64,000 nt of DNA, taken from the NCBI GenBank assembly GCA_018398815.1, contig CM031600.1, positions 53,097,380-53,161,379 on the forward strand, in the 5' to 3' direction. The notes below the pieces were generated by a model. It saw nothing but the letters and a program-made list of their open reading frames with translations. It searched no databases and was not told the DNA's origin. A program made the position numbers and the translations under genes. This DNA comes from Conus ventricosus. Lineage: Eukaryota; Mollusca; Gastropoda; Neogastropoda; Conidae. This document shows positions 39,301-52,718 of this stretch, in pieces. The number at the start of each line of letters is the position of its first letter. Position 1 is the first letter of the stretch.

Positions 39301-42300
39301 AAATTTGGCCTCTTTAACAGCTGGAATGGGAGATTTCCCTACTTGAAGTTCTGGATCTGGGAAAAACTGACGAAATTATGGAAGTGAATACACTGCGTTT
39401 TTGTTGGAGAAAAGGTGAAACCGTTTTCATCCGCCCATCGATGGATTTTATCTACGCAAAGCTGGAGCCTGCGCTGGACACTCGGGTACAGGCTTCCAGT
39501 TGCGTAGACAGCGAAATCATCCACAAACAATGAGCAGTCTAAACCCCTGCTGACTGATTGAACAATGTTGTTGATTTTAATACTAAAGAGGGCAGGACAG
39601 TATGCCCCCCTGTGGAACACCCCACTCTGCTCGTGGACATCAGAGAGAGTGGTGCCAACCCGGACCTGAAACTGTCGTTCTGCCAAAAATTTTGAATAAA
39701 AAGGGGAAGATGACCTCGAAAACCCAGATCGTGGAGATCATGAAGTATCCCGACTTCCAGGTAGTATCGTGGGCCTTTCTCCAAGCAAAGAAAATTGCCA
39801 CTGTATGCTGTCTGTTCAAAAAAGCGTTCCGAAGTGTAGATTCCAGACGAATCAAATGGTCAACAGTAGTCCGATGTTTGCGAAACCCAAACATGTTCTT
39901 TCGCCAAAAGGCCATCGGTTTCGAGTTTCCACATGGTCTAGCATTGACCATTTTCCTCCATCAATTTACAGACACAGCTGGTAAAAAGCTAGGGGACGTA
40001 GTTTGATGGGTTAGAAAGATTTTTTCCCATTTTTGGGGAATTGGAATAATGAGGGCTTTTCGCCAAGAAGGTGGAAAGAAACCAGTAGTCCACACATGGT
40101 TGTATACCTGTAACAGGATGTTCAGACCTATTTGCGGAAGATGTTTCAACAGTTGATAATGGATTTCATCTATTCCTGAGAGGAATCGCTGAAGAAAGTA
40201 AGGCAGATTTCAGCTCGTTTAACGTGAAAAGGAAGTGTAGTCTTCCATGTTGTCTGATAAAAAGTTGCAGGGTGATTTTTCTTTAAGGGCTTTGTTTTTG
40301 ACAAAAATGGCTGATTTGTTAAAAAGAGGAGGAATTCTTTTCAATGTTTGAAGCAAGCGATTACAACTGCCTTTCCTTGCAGCAAACTGAGATGGTTCGA
40401 TGGGACAGGTGTTCTTCCCTTTGATTTTCTTAAGATTTCCACACTTTCTTCTTAGAATTTTCGATGTCAGCCTGGAGCCCGAAACTTTCCAGGACCGACG
40501 TTTACTGATTTTAAAAGTGTGTCTCGATTTGGCACGGAGTTTCTGATGGGCTCGCGCGTTGGGACCCGAAGGTCGTTGGTATAAACCCACGCTGAGCCCC
40601 TTTTCGAACTTTTGGGAAAATTTTTTGGGAGCCGAATCGAACCAGGTGTTTTTGGCATTTAGAGTTTGTCGGAAGACACTGGAATACAGGCTTTAGACAT
40701 TTGATCTTAGTGTTAGTCAGAGATTCTGCTGGGTCCGGACTCTGAGAAAATCAGTGTCCTGGAATTCTTTAATAGTGGCTGCAAATTAAATCCCAGTTTG
40801 CTTTCTTGTAATTTAGATGTTGAAAGACAGAGACGTGTTCAGTTTGTGACGGTTGTAGAAGGACAGGGAAATGGTCACTTCCTTTCAGATCGTCATGGGA
40901 CAGACCACTCAAGTCCAGGACCAGCGAGGGGTCCACAAATCGCCAATCTAAACACGAAAGTGAACCTGTGGAAGAGTGGGGGTAAGTTGCAGATCCATCG
41001 TTCAGACAACACAAATCCAAATCCGAAAGGACATCCTCAATTACAGACCTCTGGATGACGTACTGACACTACCCCCAAATAGGGTTGTGACCGTTAAAGT
41101 CCCCAAACAGCAAAAAAGGTCGAGGGAAATTCTTCTATCAGACTGACAAGGTCCTGACGACAAACCGGGACAGAAGGAGGAAGATAAAAGGGGAAAAGAT
41201 TGCACAGTCTTGTGGAGAGTGACTCTCGCAGCTACAGCCTGAAGGGGGGTAGACAGAGCGCCCCGGACTATACAACAAAGTTTTATGTAGGAGAAGGCAA
41301 CACCGCCCGACAGTCCCAACGTGGATGGGTTTTGCAGGTTTTGAAAGAATATTAAAGCCAGAAAGAGTAAAGGTCTTCTGGGTTTGAATTTGATTTTCTG
41401 AAGAGCCACGACGGAAGGTTTTATAGATTGACACAAAAGCTGCAGCTCCTCGAAGTTGGAAATTTTGTCCACGGTATCCAATGGATAATTGTACTATCCA
41501 TGTGCAGAGGGCGAAAAGGAAGAGACTGGTCATCTCCTCATCAAAATCTGCTTCCAATGAGTGAAATTTTTTTTTTTAGTTTCACTGGACTGTGTTGGTC
41601 TTCGACCTGCTGGCAGACTTGCCAACAGGTGAAGAAGGTTGGATTTGGGAGACGGTGGAGGCTTCTCCTCATCTCCACCCTCTCCACACTGGATTGAACT
41701 CCTTGCCCGCACGGGCACTGGACAGAGGAGTTCGAGGTAGGGGTGCTGGTTTTTTTAATCTGCCCAGCGCAGATGTTGTAGACTGCTGGGCAGTCTGAGG
41801 GGTGGCGGATTTTTGCCTCCACCAGGGGCATTCACTTTGGGTTGGGAGGTGGTGGACCTGCTTCCACCAGAGTTGACAGTTCTTCCTTGCGTGTCTTGGA
41901 AAAGATAAATTCATCAGTTTTGGCAGCCGAGACCGAGTGGAAACTTTCTTTACGGCCGAGCATATGAAGATGCTGTGGGGGTCTGACTGCCCACAACTGT
42001 TTGCGGGCCTCCCAAAAAGGAGATTTTCTTTTCAGTTTTTTTTTCGTTGAATAGTGGGTTCCTGAATCCAAAGAGGGCAGTTTTCGTGAAGAGGGGGATG
42101 GTCGCCCCCCGTTATACAATGTGCCGGATCTTTACACGGCCCATCATGGGTTGCCTGCAGCAAACACCGCAAAACCTCCTGCCCCGAACAGCGGTCCCCT
42201 GACATGGCCAAACCTCTGGCATCTGAAGCACCTCAATGGGGACGGAACTTAACTGAACACGGACGTTCAGGTAGCCAACTTTGATGACCGGAGGCAGCAC

Positions 42301-45300
42301 AGGGTTGCAGATGTCAGAAAGAGGGTGTTGGTGGCCACTCTTTCCGCACCTTTTTTTTACTATCACCCTGCGCACCTCCCTCACACCCTGGGACGCCAGT
42401 TCTGTTTTTTATCTCTGCCTCCGAGACACTGTAATTCTCGGCAGTGAATCACAAACCCTTTGCGAATTCAACTGTTATGGGGAGTCACCTTGATCTCCCG
42501 TCCACTAGTTTTGTTACCCCAACAGCTGTTCAGATTGTTTTTGTGATTTACATTGAATTAGAAATGAGCCTTTTCCCCAACCCTTTTTATGGACCGAGGG
42601 TCACCTGCCAAACCTTGAAAGCCCTTTTGTAGGCAAAAGGGCTCAGAGCTAGCTGAAAGGGGTCTTTCCTGCTCCGTCCCCTTCCACACAAGCCAGGAAG
42701 CCCCGAAACCTGTCCTCTGTCGTACCCCCGTATCAGAATCACTGTCGTATCGAAATCCCCCGAAATAGGGGATGCTGCCTTCCTCTTCTTTTTGGGGGGG
42801 GTATTTTTTGAAAATGCCATATTTAGTTTATTGTGTTTCATCCCTCCCCTTACCCACCCACCTTGGAGTCCAACTAAGGGGCCAGGGCCAAGAAACCAAC
42901 GTTTTTGACCCCTTCCAGGCTTCGGGAGATATATACGACAACAGAAATACCAATCCTATCCCCCTGATCATGCTCAACTCCCGGGAACAGAGAGCTGAGC
43001 ACTGCAGGGGTTTACTGGCCAGCAGGGAACTGTCTGTCTTGACCCAGCCCAAGAAGGGGAGCCGATTAGTACAAACCCGGGCCCAAAATGTCTCCCCGTC
43101 TAGAGAGGGGCCGAGCCAAAGTGAATGTGTTGAGAGCGCTGGCCCTCTCAATCACCAGGATCTCCCTTCCCCTCCGACACAGGGCGCACCGCACGGCAAA
43201 CACGGCGGATCTTAAGGAGACCACAGAGAGAAAAGGGGTGGAAAAGAAGACTTTAAGGGGAGACGAAGATAGAAAGGGCCAAATAAAGGCAGAAAACAAG
43301 AAAAGGAGAAAACAGGTTACTCTTATCAGGATCCTCACCCTTAGCCTATCTGACATGGGAAGCCCTACCAGGGGCATCAACTCCTTACCACGTTACGCTT
43401 AGGCCAGACAGCATCTTGGCTTCTCGGACCTAGAAGCAGTTTGAAAAAACCAGCCTACCTCCAAGTATTGATGCCCCCGCCAGCAAAGCCTAGGGGATCA
43501 CTGGACCGCGCAAGCCCTCCGACCACGACAAGGTCGCAACCCCCGGAGGGTCATGGAAGATGAGACTGGTGTTTATCATCAGTCTTCTGAGAAGAGAGAA
43601 CACTGAGCACCATGTCGAAGTTGGCCAACACTAGCACAAGGTGCATGGTGCGAACGGAGAGCAGCCAGTGCAGAAGACACAGGTTCCAAGCTGGTCCAGA
43701 GAAGAAACTGCTCGTCGACAGGAATGGCAAATTCTGACAAATGGGGGAAAGGAAACACCGGTCTTGTTGAGATATGCAAAGCAGCCTTGCAGAGCAGGAG
43801 ACTGAAGAGAAGAAGCAAGGCTCAAATTTTCCTACCGGGAAGGCGTCTCTCTTTGGGAGAAGTAAAGGCTAACTCAGACGAACGTTTCAAATGATCCATG
43901 TTCAAGCGCTTGAAATGACAGAGAGATAGAGACGTGTTCACAAAGAGGAAAAGGAGAAAACTGATTTGTTTTGGAGTAAAGTGAGCGGATGTCATGTCAT
44001 TCAAGGGAGATCATTCATGTACTCCTCTGAGTAGAGTGAGCTCCCCTCTATCCACATGATTTTGTTTGTTTGAGATTCCTGATGTTCCAGTAGTAGAAGA
44101 AAAGGCATTTGTTTGGACAGGTACGTATAAAGAACAGGAGTTTTTACAACTAAAAAGTACTTTTTACAATATACTTACCTGTCCAAACACTCAGATGCAT
44201 TCCCACCTCCCCGCAAAACCAGGAAAAGGTGCAAAAACTAATTTAGTTGACAAACATCTGAATGATGTAAACACAGCCAGGATGATAACTCTGGTGCCTA
44301 TCTACAACTGAGGCGAAGTTACCTCTCAGCTCTCCCAATTTCTTTTGTTCGGTAATCCTGATGCTTAGTGTTGTTCTATGCCACGTGCAGATAAGGCCTT
44401 TGTTAGGACAGGTAAGTATATTGTAACAATTGCTTTTAGTAGTAAAATTCCTTTTCAAGATGACAAGATGGATAAATATTCAACCTACACATACACAGTA
44501 CATATACACTTATATAATCAAAATTCAACCTACACATACACAGTACATATACACTTATATAATCAAAATTCAACCTACACATACACAGTACATATACACT
44601 TATATAATCAAAATTCAACCTACACATACACAGTACATATACACTTATATAATCAAAATTAAACATACACCCAGTACATACAAACTCTAATACAATACAA
44701 GTCAAGACCAGACTGACAGGGTCACAAACAGCAGCAGAAGGGCTTTTTGTTGTTATTATTGCTGTTGTTATTTTTCTTTGAGAAAAATAAATATCTTGGA
44801 GTCCATCAAAAAATGTAAACAAACTATAACATATATTTATAAGAAAAGACAAACACATCCCTACACTCATTTCGCATTCTTATTAATATTTCTTATTAAT
44901 TCAACTGTATGATTTTTTTTCAGAGCATCTTATTTGTTCTTTTTTTCTTTCTCTTTTATTCATTTTTTTGTTGTTGTTTTGCTGTCCCATCTTCTGTGCC
45001 CCCTCAGAGGCACTAAACCCACACTGCTCATTCCGACCCATCTATTTGTTGAATCAACACCCATCTTGCACCAAACTGGATGAAGATAAGTGATTGCTCT
45101 TTCATTTCTGTTGTCCTGAGTCTTGTGTATCTTGCCTGAAGAAGACCTAAGAGGTTGAAACGCATCGTGTTTTGTCTTGTGATTCGTTTGTCTACATTTT
45201 TCAGCGCAGCCTTAAAAATGCTTTTTGAAATTAGTTTATATTTCCACCTGCAGTTGCCTCACTATGCAACGAGAATGAGGATGATGAAGATGATGCTTTG

Positions 45301-47650
45301 GAATTCCATTCCAGTCTGAAACTGCATGAAAAGGGCTATACTCTACATTTACTTTCATAACCAGGCCCAAGAGACAGACACCGCAGTGCTGGTCAGGAAA
45401 TTTGAGCAACACTCCTAGAATTGCGTCCGTTAAGTCGATGAAACTCGACTGTGTGGTCCCAGTCTTCCCAACTGAGCCCGTAGCAAACTCAACTCTGGGT
45501 AGAAGCCGGTCGGGGCAGAAAAATCCATGTGCCTCTGATGGGAATCGAACCAATGACGTCCTAGTTGGAGTCTGCGATGCTAATCACTTCGCCACGGTGG
45601 TTGGTTGTTCTTTATTTATTATCATGTTCATTTATATATCATCATTATATTACATTTTTAAAAATTATTATGATTTAAACTGCCTATACACATATCCTAG
45701 TGTATGTTAATGTTCACACATACACAAATGCATGCGCAGGCACACACTCACAGGCGTACTCATGCAAGCACACACTCGTGCACACACATCCAAGTATGTA
45801 TATACACACACAATTATGGCTGCAGCGAAGACAATGTGAGGGTATCCAAGGCCAAATCAGTGCACTGGGTCAACACACCAGCCGGACATAGGCCAAGCCT
45901 TGTCCCTGAGACCCTCTTCCCAAACCTTTTCTTTTCCATGATTCATTTACTTGGTCACCTAGCTATAAACCCTGAGCACTATGGTCTTATGGTTTGGGAA
46001 ATGTGGTATAGCATACACAGACCAGTTTGCACACAGTGATGAAACTGTAACTAGACTACAGATTTTTTTTTTTTTCCACTTCATACCTGGTACTCCTGCC
46101 TCATCGGCTAGACGCTCAATGTCGGCCAAGGAATATGGACAGGACGACATATCTAATGGTTTGCCGGCCTCGTAGTCCTGGAGTACTTGTGTCAGCATCT
46201 GGAATGACGGGAAAATTTTTATCACCTGCAGGAAGGTGTTTCACAGTGCAAATACTTGATCTTGACAAAGAAAAATACAATCAAGCATGTATCTCCTAAT
46301 ATGGTAGCATTTGCATGCAAATACACAGACAAATATAAATAAACAGACATTCCTACATATATACCCATCATAATCAAAATCCTTTATTCTCAAACTCTTC
46401 CCACACGAACACACTCACATTTATAAACTTTCAGTGAAGAGATGTTAAACTGAAGATAAAAATAATACACATGCACACAACAGGCCTGAGAGCTAAAATT
46501 GAATATCAGACAAATACAATGAGAAATGCAAAACCAAAACAAAAAAGAGAGATCCAATCAAAAACAGAAAATGGAAAAGAAAGACAAAAGGAGAAGAAAA
46601 AAAGAAAACCTGAAAAAAAAACCCACAAACCTGAACACACGCACAAAAGAAAAGAAATATGAGAGGCAAAAATGACTTGACTCACATGTGAAAAAATCCA
46701 CACCACAGGAATGATAGAAATGGTAGACAGAGGGACGTGAAACAATGTTTTCTGATTAATTTTGGGTTTGTGTATTTGTATAGGCATTCTGCATGCAGTC
46801 CATGGAGCATATGCACTTTTTCTTTTTTAATTTCCTCAGATTTTCACTACCTCACATGGTTTTCTTCACTGGCAAAAGACAATGGTCAACCAAACGGAGG
46901 ATTCACTTTCTTACGTGTGTGAATAAAAAGAGGAAAAAGTATGCAGTGAAAAATAAAATATAGAAGCTGCTAAAGAAAGCAAACAAGTAAGGAAAGAAAA
47001 TGGTTTAGAGATGGGAAACAAATCTAAACAGAAAGCAGGAAAGGAGCAACAACCTTGGCGTTAGCTGAAGCTGTTTCTCCTTCTCCTTGTCCCCACGATC
47101 CCCTGCCAGTTTGGCTGCTCTGGCGCTGAGTCCACTCATCTTGGTCAGCAGCTCCACTGTGGTGCGGTACTGCTCTGTCTGCTTACCTGGTACATGCCAC
47201 CGTACCACACCAGTCACAGGAAGATCACATGGAGACCATGTGCATAAGACTGTGCTATGAACTTCACCAGGCTATATAAATGCACTAATGATTTTTCTTT
47301 TGAATTTCTTTTAATGCTCTGTCACTGATGGTACTTGAATTCCTGTGTGAAAGATTTACATCCTCTGCAATACATGTGGGTTTAAAATCCACCACCAACT
47401 AGAAAGAAAGATTCTGTTATGAGATCAGTAAAGCCCAGATATCTCTCTGGATTTCAAAAAGAATAAACAGGCTGCTATATCTGTTCTGCTTCTACTTACG
47501 GAACTTGGGCCCAAGAGCTGGGGAACACGGCAGGTCTTTTTTGTATATGGGAATGTTGTTTTCTGCTCGTTTCAACAAATAGTCTAGTTTCTGGAAAGGA
47601 AAAAACAGTTCTTTATATGTCACTGAAATTTTCCTTTAAAAAAAAAGCAT

Positions 47651-47688
<38 letters not shown>

Positions 47689-50131
47689 CACAAAGCTGCC
47701 AAGGTCTCAAAAGCACAAAGTGAAGCATTTTGACATTTGAAACTATCAAATATAGCATCCAAATTTTTTAGGTGTGGCACTCACATGTGATTCCACTTAA
47801 TGAGGATTTTTTTCTCTCACTAGTTTCTTTTCTGAGACTGTCTTTGTAGTGTCCTCAGTGTCTGACAGGTCAGACTCCACGAGCACTTTCTGACACACTT
47901 CACTTCATACATGACATGATAGTATGGTGGAAATCATCCTTGCTGTTATGTGGTTTGACTCAAACTAGAAAAGAAATCAAAATGGCTGATGAGACCAATC
48001 AACAAGGCAGAAAAATCATTTTCATCTTCCGCAGTTTTTCTTTTAGTTTTTCTTCATCTTCTTTCTGAACTTGGCCATTTTCTGAGAGAAGTCTTCAGTC
48101 TAAAGGCCCATGTTGTCTTCATTACCTCTAAGTCATGGCCAAGTCAACACAGGTTTTTTTCATTGTTATTTTGCCAAGCATTTCATCACAAAATGTACAG
48201 CACAGTACTGTCAACAAAATCATAGCATTCAATGGCAAAAGTGAAGCACTTGGCAGCTCTGCACACAACACACACACACACCACACACACACAACACACA
48301 CACACACACAACACACACACATATGCAGGCACACAAACATGGAGAGTATATATATGCACACACACTCACTGTTTGAAGAGTCTTCACAGATATTCATATT
48401 TTAGTGATGTTGTATCATCATAGCGCTACTATGACAGTGGACACAGCCAGCATTATCAGCTTCCACGATAATACCTTTTCTTAATACTTACCTGTCCAAA
48501 CAAATGCCTTATCTCCACTAGGTGTGGAACAATGCCATGCGTCAGGATTCCCATGAAAAGACTGAAAATGGAGAACGGGGAGCCAGTATGAGGCCATCTC
48601 ATCTGACACTTGGGTTACCATCTGTGTTTTGGGGACCTCAAGGACGTCCTTTTGACTCCCCTATTGATGACAGTTCCAGTGTGGACCAGGTTCTTGACAC
48701 AGACTCACTGAGACTCATCCGAGGCTGCAGTTCTTTCTGTAATGGTCTCTTTGCTCCAGGAAGTTGCCTTTAGGGTGGTCATTCTTCCCTGTCCTCCAAA
48801 TTTCTTATCCTTCCTTTACTTGGTTCCAGAGAACTGGAAGCTAGACCAGCAGGCCTCAACAGGCAGAGGTTATTGTCCCTGGGGATTGGGCCGTCAGCCT
48901 GGGCTGGTGGACAAATTTCTCGTGCAAATGTAAGCCTGAGGACTGGACTGGTTTCTCAGGTGAGAGTTCTTACCATCTTTTTCAATATTCAAGCATTTGT
49001 TTGGACAGGTGTAGGTAGGAAGAAAATTAGTTTTAAAATAATCTTAATGATATACTTACTGTCCACGAACACCCTCCCCCTCCCGCTTGACGGAAATAGG
49101 GTGAAAACTGAATCAAATCACTTAGGGTGCAACGGTGTGAATGCACTAAGGGAGGTCACTCCTGTTGGCTTGTTGGGTAAAGGAATGACTTAGCTCCCTG
49201 CTGCCAACTTTTAATCTTTTTATGGGAATTCTGATGTACTGCGTTGCTCCATGTCTAATGCGGATAAGGCATTTGTTTGGACAGGTATATCATAAAACTG
49301 TTTTAGAGGTAAAACACCTTTTTTTTTCCACAAGCATATAAAAACTGACAGATCAATGAATCTGGGTAGATACTAGCATGTTTTGTTGACACACGCAAGC
49401 TAAAACAATTACATACCTCAACTCCATTCTTCAGCGTTTTAACTCGTTCCTTCTTTTGTTCATCTTCTGCTAGTTCAATTGCTTGGTAATACAGAGCAAT
49501 GCGCTCTGTTATCACAGATTTGGGATCCACAACAAATTCTAAAGACAGAAGACAGAATTGTTGAAATAAACAGTAAGCTGAGTTCAATTTTTTTCTTTGG
49601 TTTTTTGTGCATAATCATCTGGACAATAGAAGTCGAGTCAAAACAAGCAGATTTTGTGTGTTTGGTGTAAAGTTTTATGTGCACATGCACACCTTCTTAC
49701 ATGTGTGTACAATGTACAATTATCTGTGTGCACGAATAGCACTTGTGGAGAGCAAGAGAGAGAAGAGGGTGGGGAGTAAGAGAGAGAGAGAGATAAGATA
49801 AGATAAGATATGTTGCTTATAGCCCAGCCGACGCAAAGTGCCTATCTGGGCTGTCCCTTATAAAATCAACTTCACCCGTCATGAAAAAAAAAAAAAAAAA
49901 AAAACCCCTTTCATACATTCTCGTTAAATGACATCGTCTAGAACGCACAGAACTTTGTTAAAAATCTTTCTTCCGTAAAATCTAAATCAGATGAAAAATG
50001 GTTAATCTCTCTCAAAAGACAGAGGACAGAAGACAAACGACATGTAGAGACAAAGATCGGACGACAGACCGAGATAGACAGATATGGAGAGAAGAGAGAG
50101 AGGAGAGAGAGAGAGCGAGAGAGAGAGAGCC

Positions 50132-50162
<31 letters not shown>

Positions 50163-52680
50163 AGATACTGACAGAGATGGAGACAGGGATAGGGACTGAG
50201 AAAAAGGATGAGGATGCACAAACAGAACATGGTTTTAAAAACATGTAAAATAGACATGCATGATCATTTACACACAGCATACTCCATTTACTCTGAATTC
50301 AGCACAATTACTTTTCTGAAATTTTTTGCGTTATTTATATACATTACAAAGACAAACTTGCCATGTACACACACTGTACAAACGCAATTATACTACATAT
50401 CTGCACACACATGCGCACACACACACACACACATACATAAACAAACAATCACACATATTCCTCCCTCCCCCTCAAGCATACATACCATCTTCAGTGGGTA
50501 TGGGGACTGGAGGAGGAATTTCTTCGGCTCTGATGGGATAGCCAGCCTGCGCCTTCTCCTGCAACTTCTGAATCACCTGCACACCACACAACCTATCATT
50601 CACAGTCATGCTACTGACCAGGCATGACAATTTTCTTTACTCTCTACCTGTCTCAGCAGTACACACCCATGATGAATCATTAACCTTTATATAACAAAAA
50701 TCACACATAGATACTCACCAATTTTTGGAAGGATTTATATTTAACATCCTCTGCCCTTATCATACACACAGACTTTCCCTCCCCACCTCCCCTATGCACA
50801 CAAAAAATTTCCCCTTACCCTATAACACATATACACCTTCCTATAAGCCCTTGTCCCAAATTTCACTGGCCTTAACTTCCTTTGGCTGTGTTTACATCCA
50901 TCCATCCATCCTCTCCTATGGTCTAACAAGCATTAGCACCAGCATACATACTCATCCAAACTAATGTACATAATCAAAGACAGGATACCTGATAGGTGTA
51001 CATACACTTTCATAATTAAATACATACACATTACACAATAGATATGTTTTAAATGGTACTCCCTTGTTTCTCACAAAAGATGCATCTACAGATACAAAAA
51101 CACTACATCAAGAATCAGTAAGAGAAAGATATGGATACTAGTTTCTTTGAAAGCTCCATTTTCGCACAAACCCTACTTTGGTATTTTCCCCATTACATTT
51201 CCTTGCTGTAGTATTCTTTTAAATTCTATAACACTTCCAGCAATCTGCACACTGTGCCTTTGCAGAAACTTTGCCCCCAAAACTATGATATCAACTGCCC
51301 TGTCTATAGCATCAAGATGTCTTAATCCAAAAATAACACATGCTTCAGAAAACGTAAAAAAATGTAGAGTGCTCTTCTTTCTCCTGGAGTAAAGATATAA
51401 ATCAGATCAAAATTCCTGAGACAACACCAAAACCTACGAACAGGTACACAATCAGCAAAATGGAGCATCCAATATCTTTTTCTTACTGGATCCGAATTAA
51501 TTAATATTCTATTCCAGTTTAGGGGTAGATCAAGATATGCCTGCTCACATTTGTGTATACATGGTATTCAATATTATTCTTATGATAGCCAGATAAATCG
51601 TTTTTTCTCCTTGCATAGTTTAATAATCTCCACAACTGAGCTTTTATCAATGATTTAATTCCAGCCAGACTGTTGAGTCCAACAAAATATAATTAGGTGA
51701 TTTTCCAGCAAATGTAGCATGAAAATCTGTAAAATTAGAAGAAAAAAAGTGTTGGTGTTTACCAGTTGTGTTATGCAAGTTACTGTCAATCCATTTTTTC
51801 AAATGCAGCATCTTTTTGTCTCTTATTATGCAGGTATTATACTAGCGCATATACTCAGCATGATACACTCAGCATGAAATTCTATGACATGTTCCGATAT
51901 ACACTTGTCACAAAACCCTTCTAAATGTTTTAAAAACATCACAGTTTATTGGCACATCTATTCAATAAAGCATCTGCAAATTCTCTACCACTAAGCCTTT
52001 AAATTTCATATATACAGATGAGTTTGAAACAAGATCTTTTGTAACAAATATTCTAAATCCCAAACGTTTCAGCCATCTAATTTTCATATAATGTTGAAAA
52101 ATGGGAGTATTACACGGTTTGAAGCTGGGAATCTGCTGAAAATTATTAAATTACTTTGTACAGGAGTCATCATGCACCTATACTCAGCATGGGGTACAAA
52201 GTGTGAACAAAAATTTCATAAACTCTATCAGACTCACAACACTTGATTTATTTTTTGCAAGAAACCACAAAAACTGTCAGTCACTGAGTCATGAATGAAC
52301 ACAAACACTCGCTTGATGAACACTCTGGCAACGAACCTTCAGAGTACTCTCTCTTTGAGAGGTTTCATTGCATCTGATACAGTAATAATGAGTGTCCATG
52401 ATGGAGACGTTAGCGAAACTATTGCCACATCTACGTTGTTGGATGGAATTGGGAGAGTAACAATGTTGCTGAATGGCTGAAGTTGTCTGCCCTTGCTTTT
52501 ACAAATGCTCCGTTCAATCTGAACCCCTAAAAATGTTTTGCCCTGATATGGCCCTCTGCGGTTGACAAGGCTATAAGTAACATTATCTCTCTCTGTCTCT
52601 CTTGTGTGTGTGTGGGGGTGAGTGTGGGGTTGGGTGGATATGTGTGTATTGTGTGTGTGTGTGTGTGTGTGTGTGTGGGG

Positions 52681-52718
<38 letters not shown>

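Noticed and set aside
43066..43402. Overlapping open frames on both strands
   Set aside because: No recognised domain; position fits LINE 5' UTR and the GC content explains the openness.
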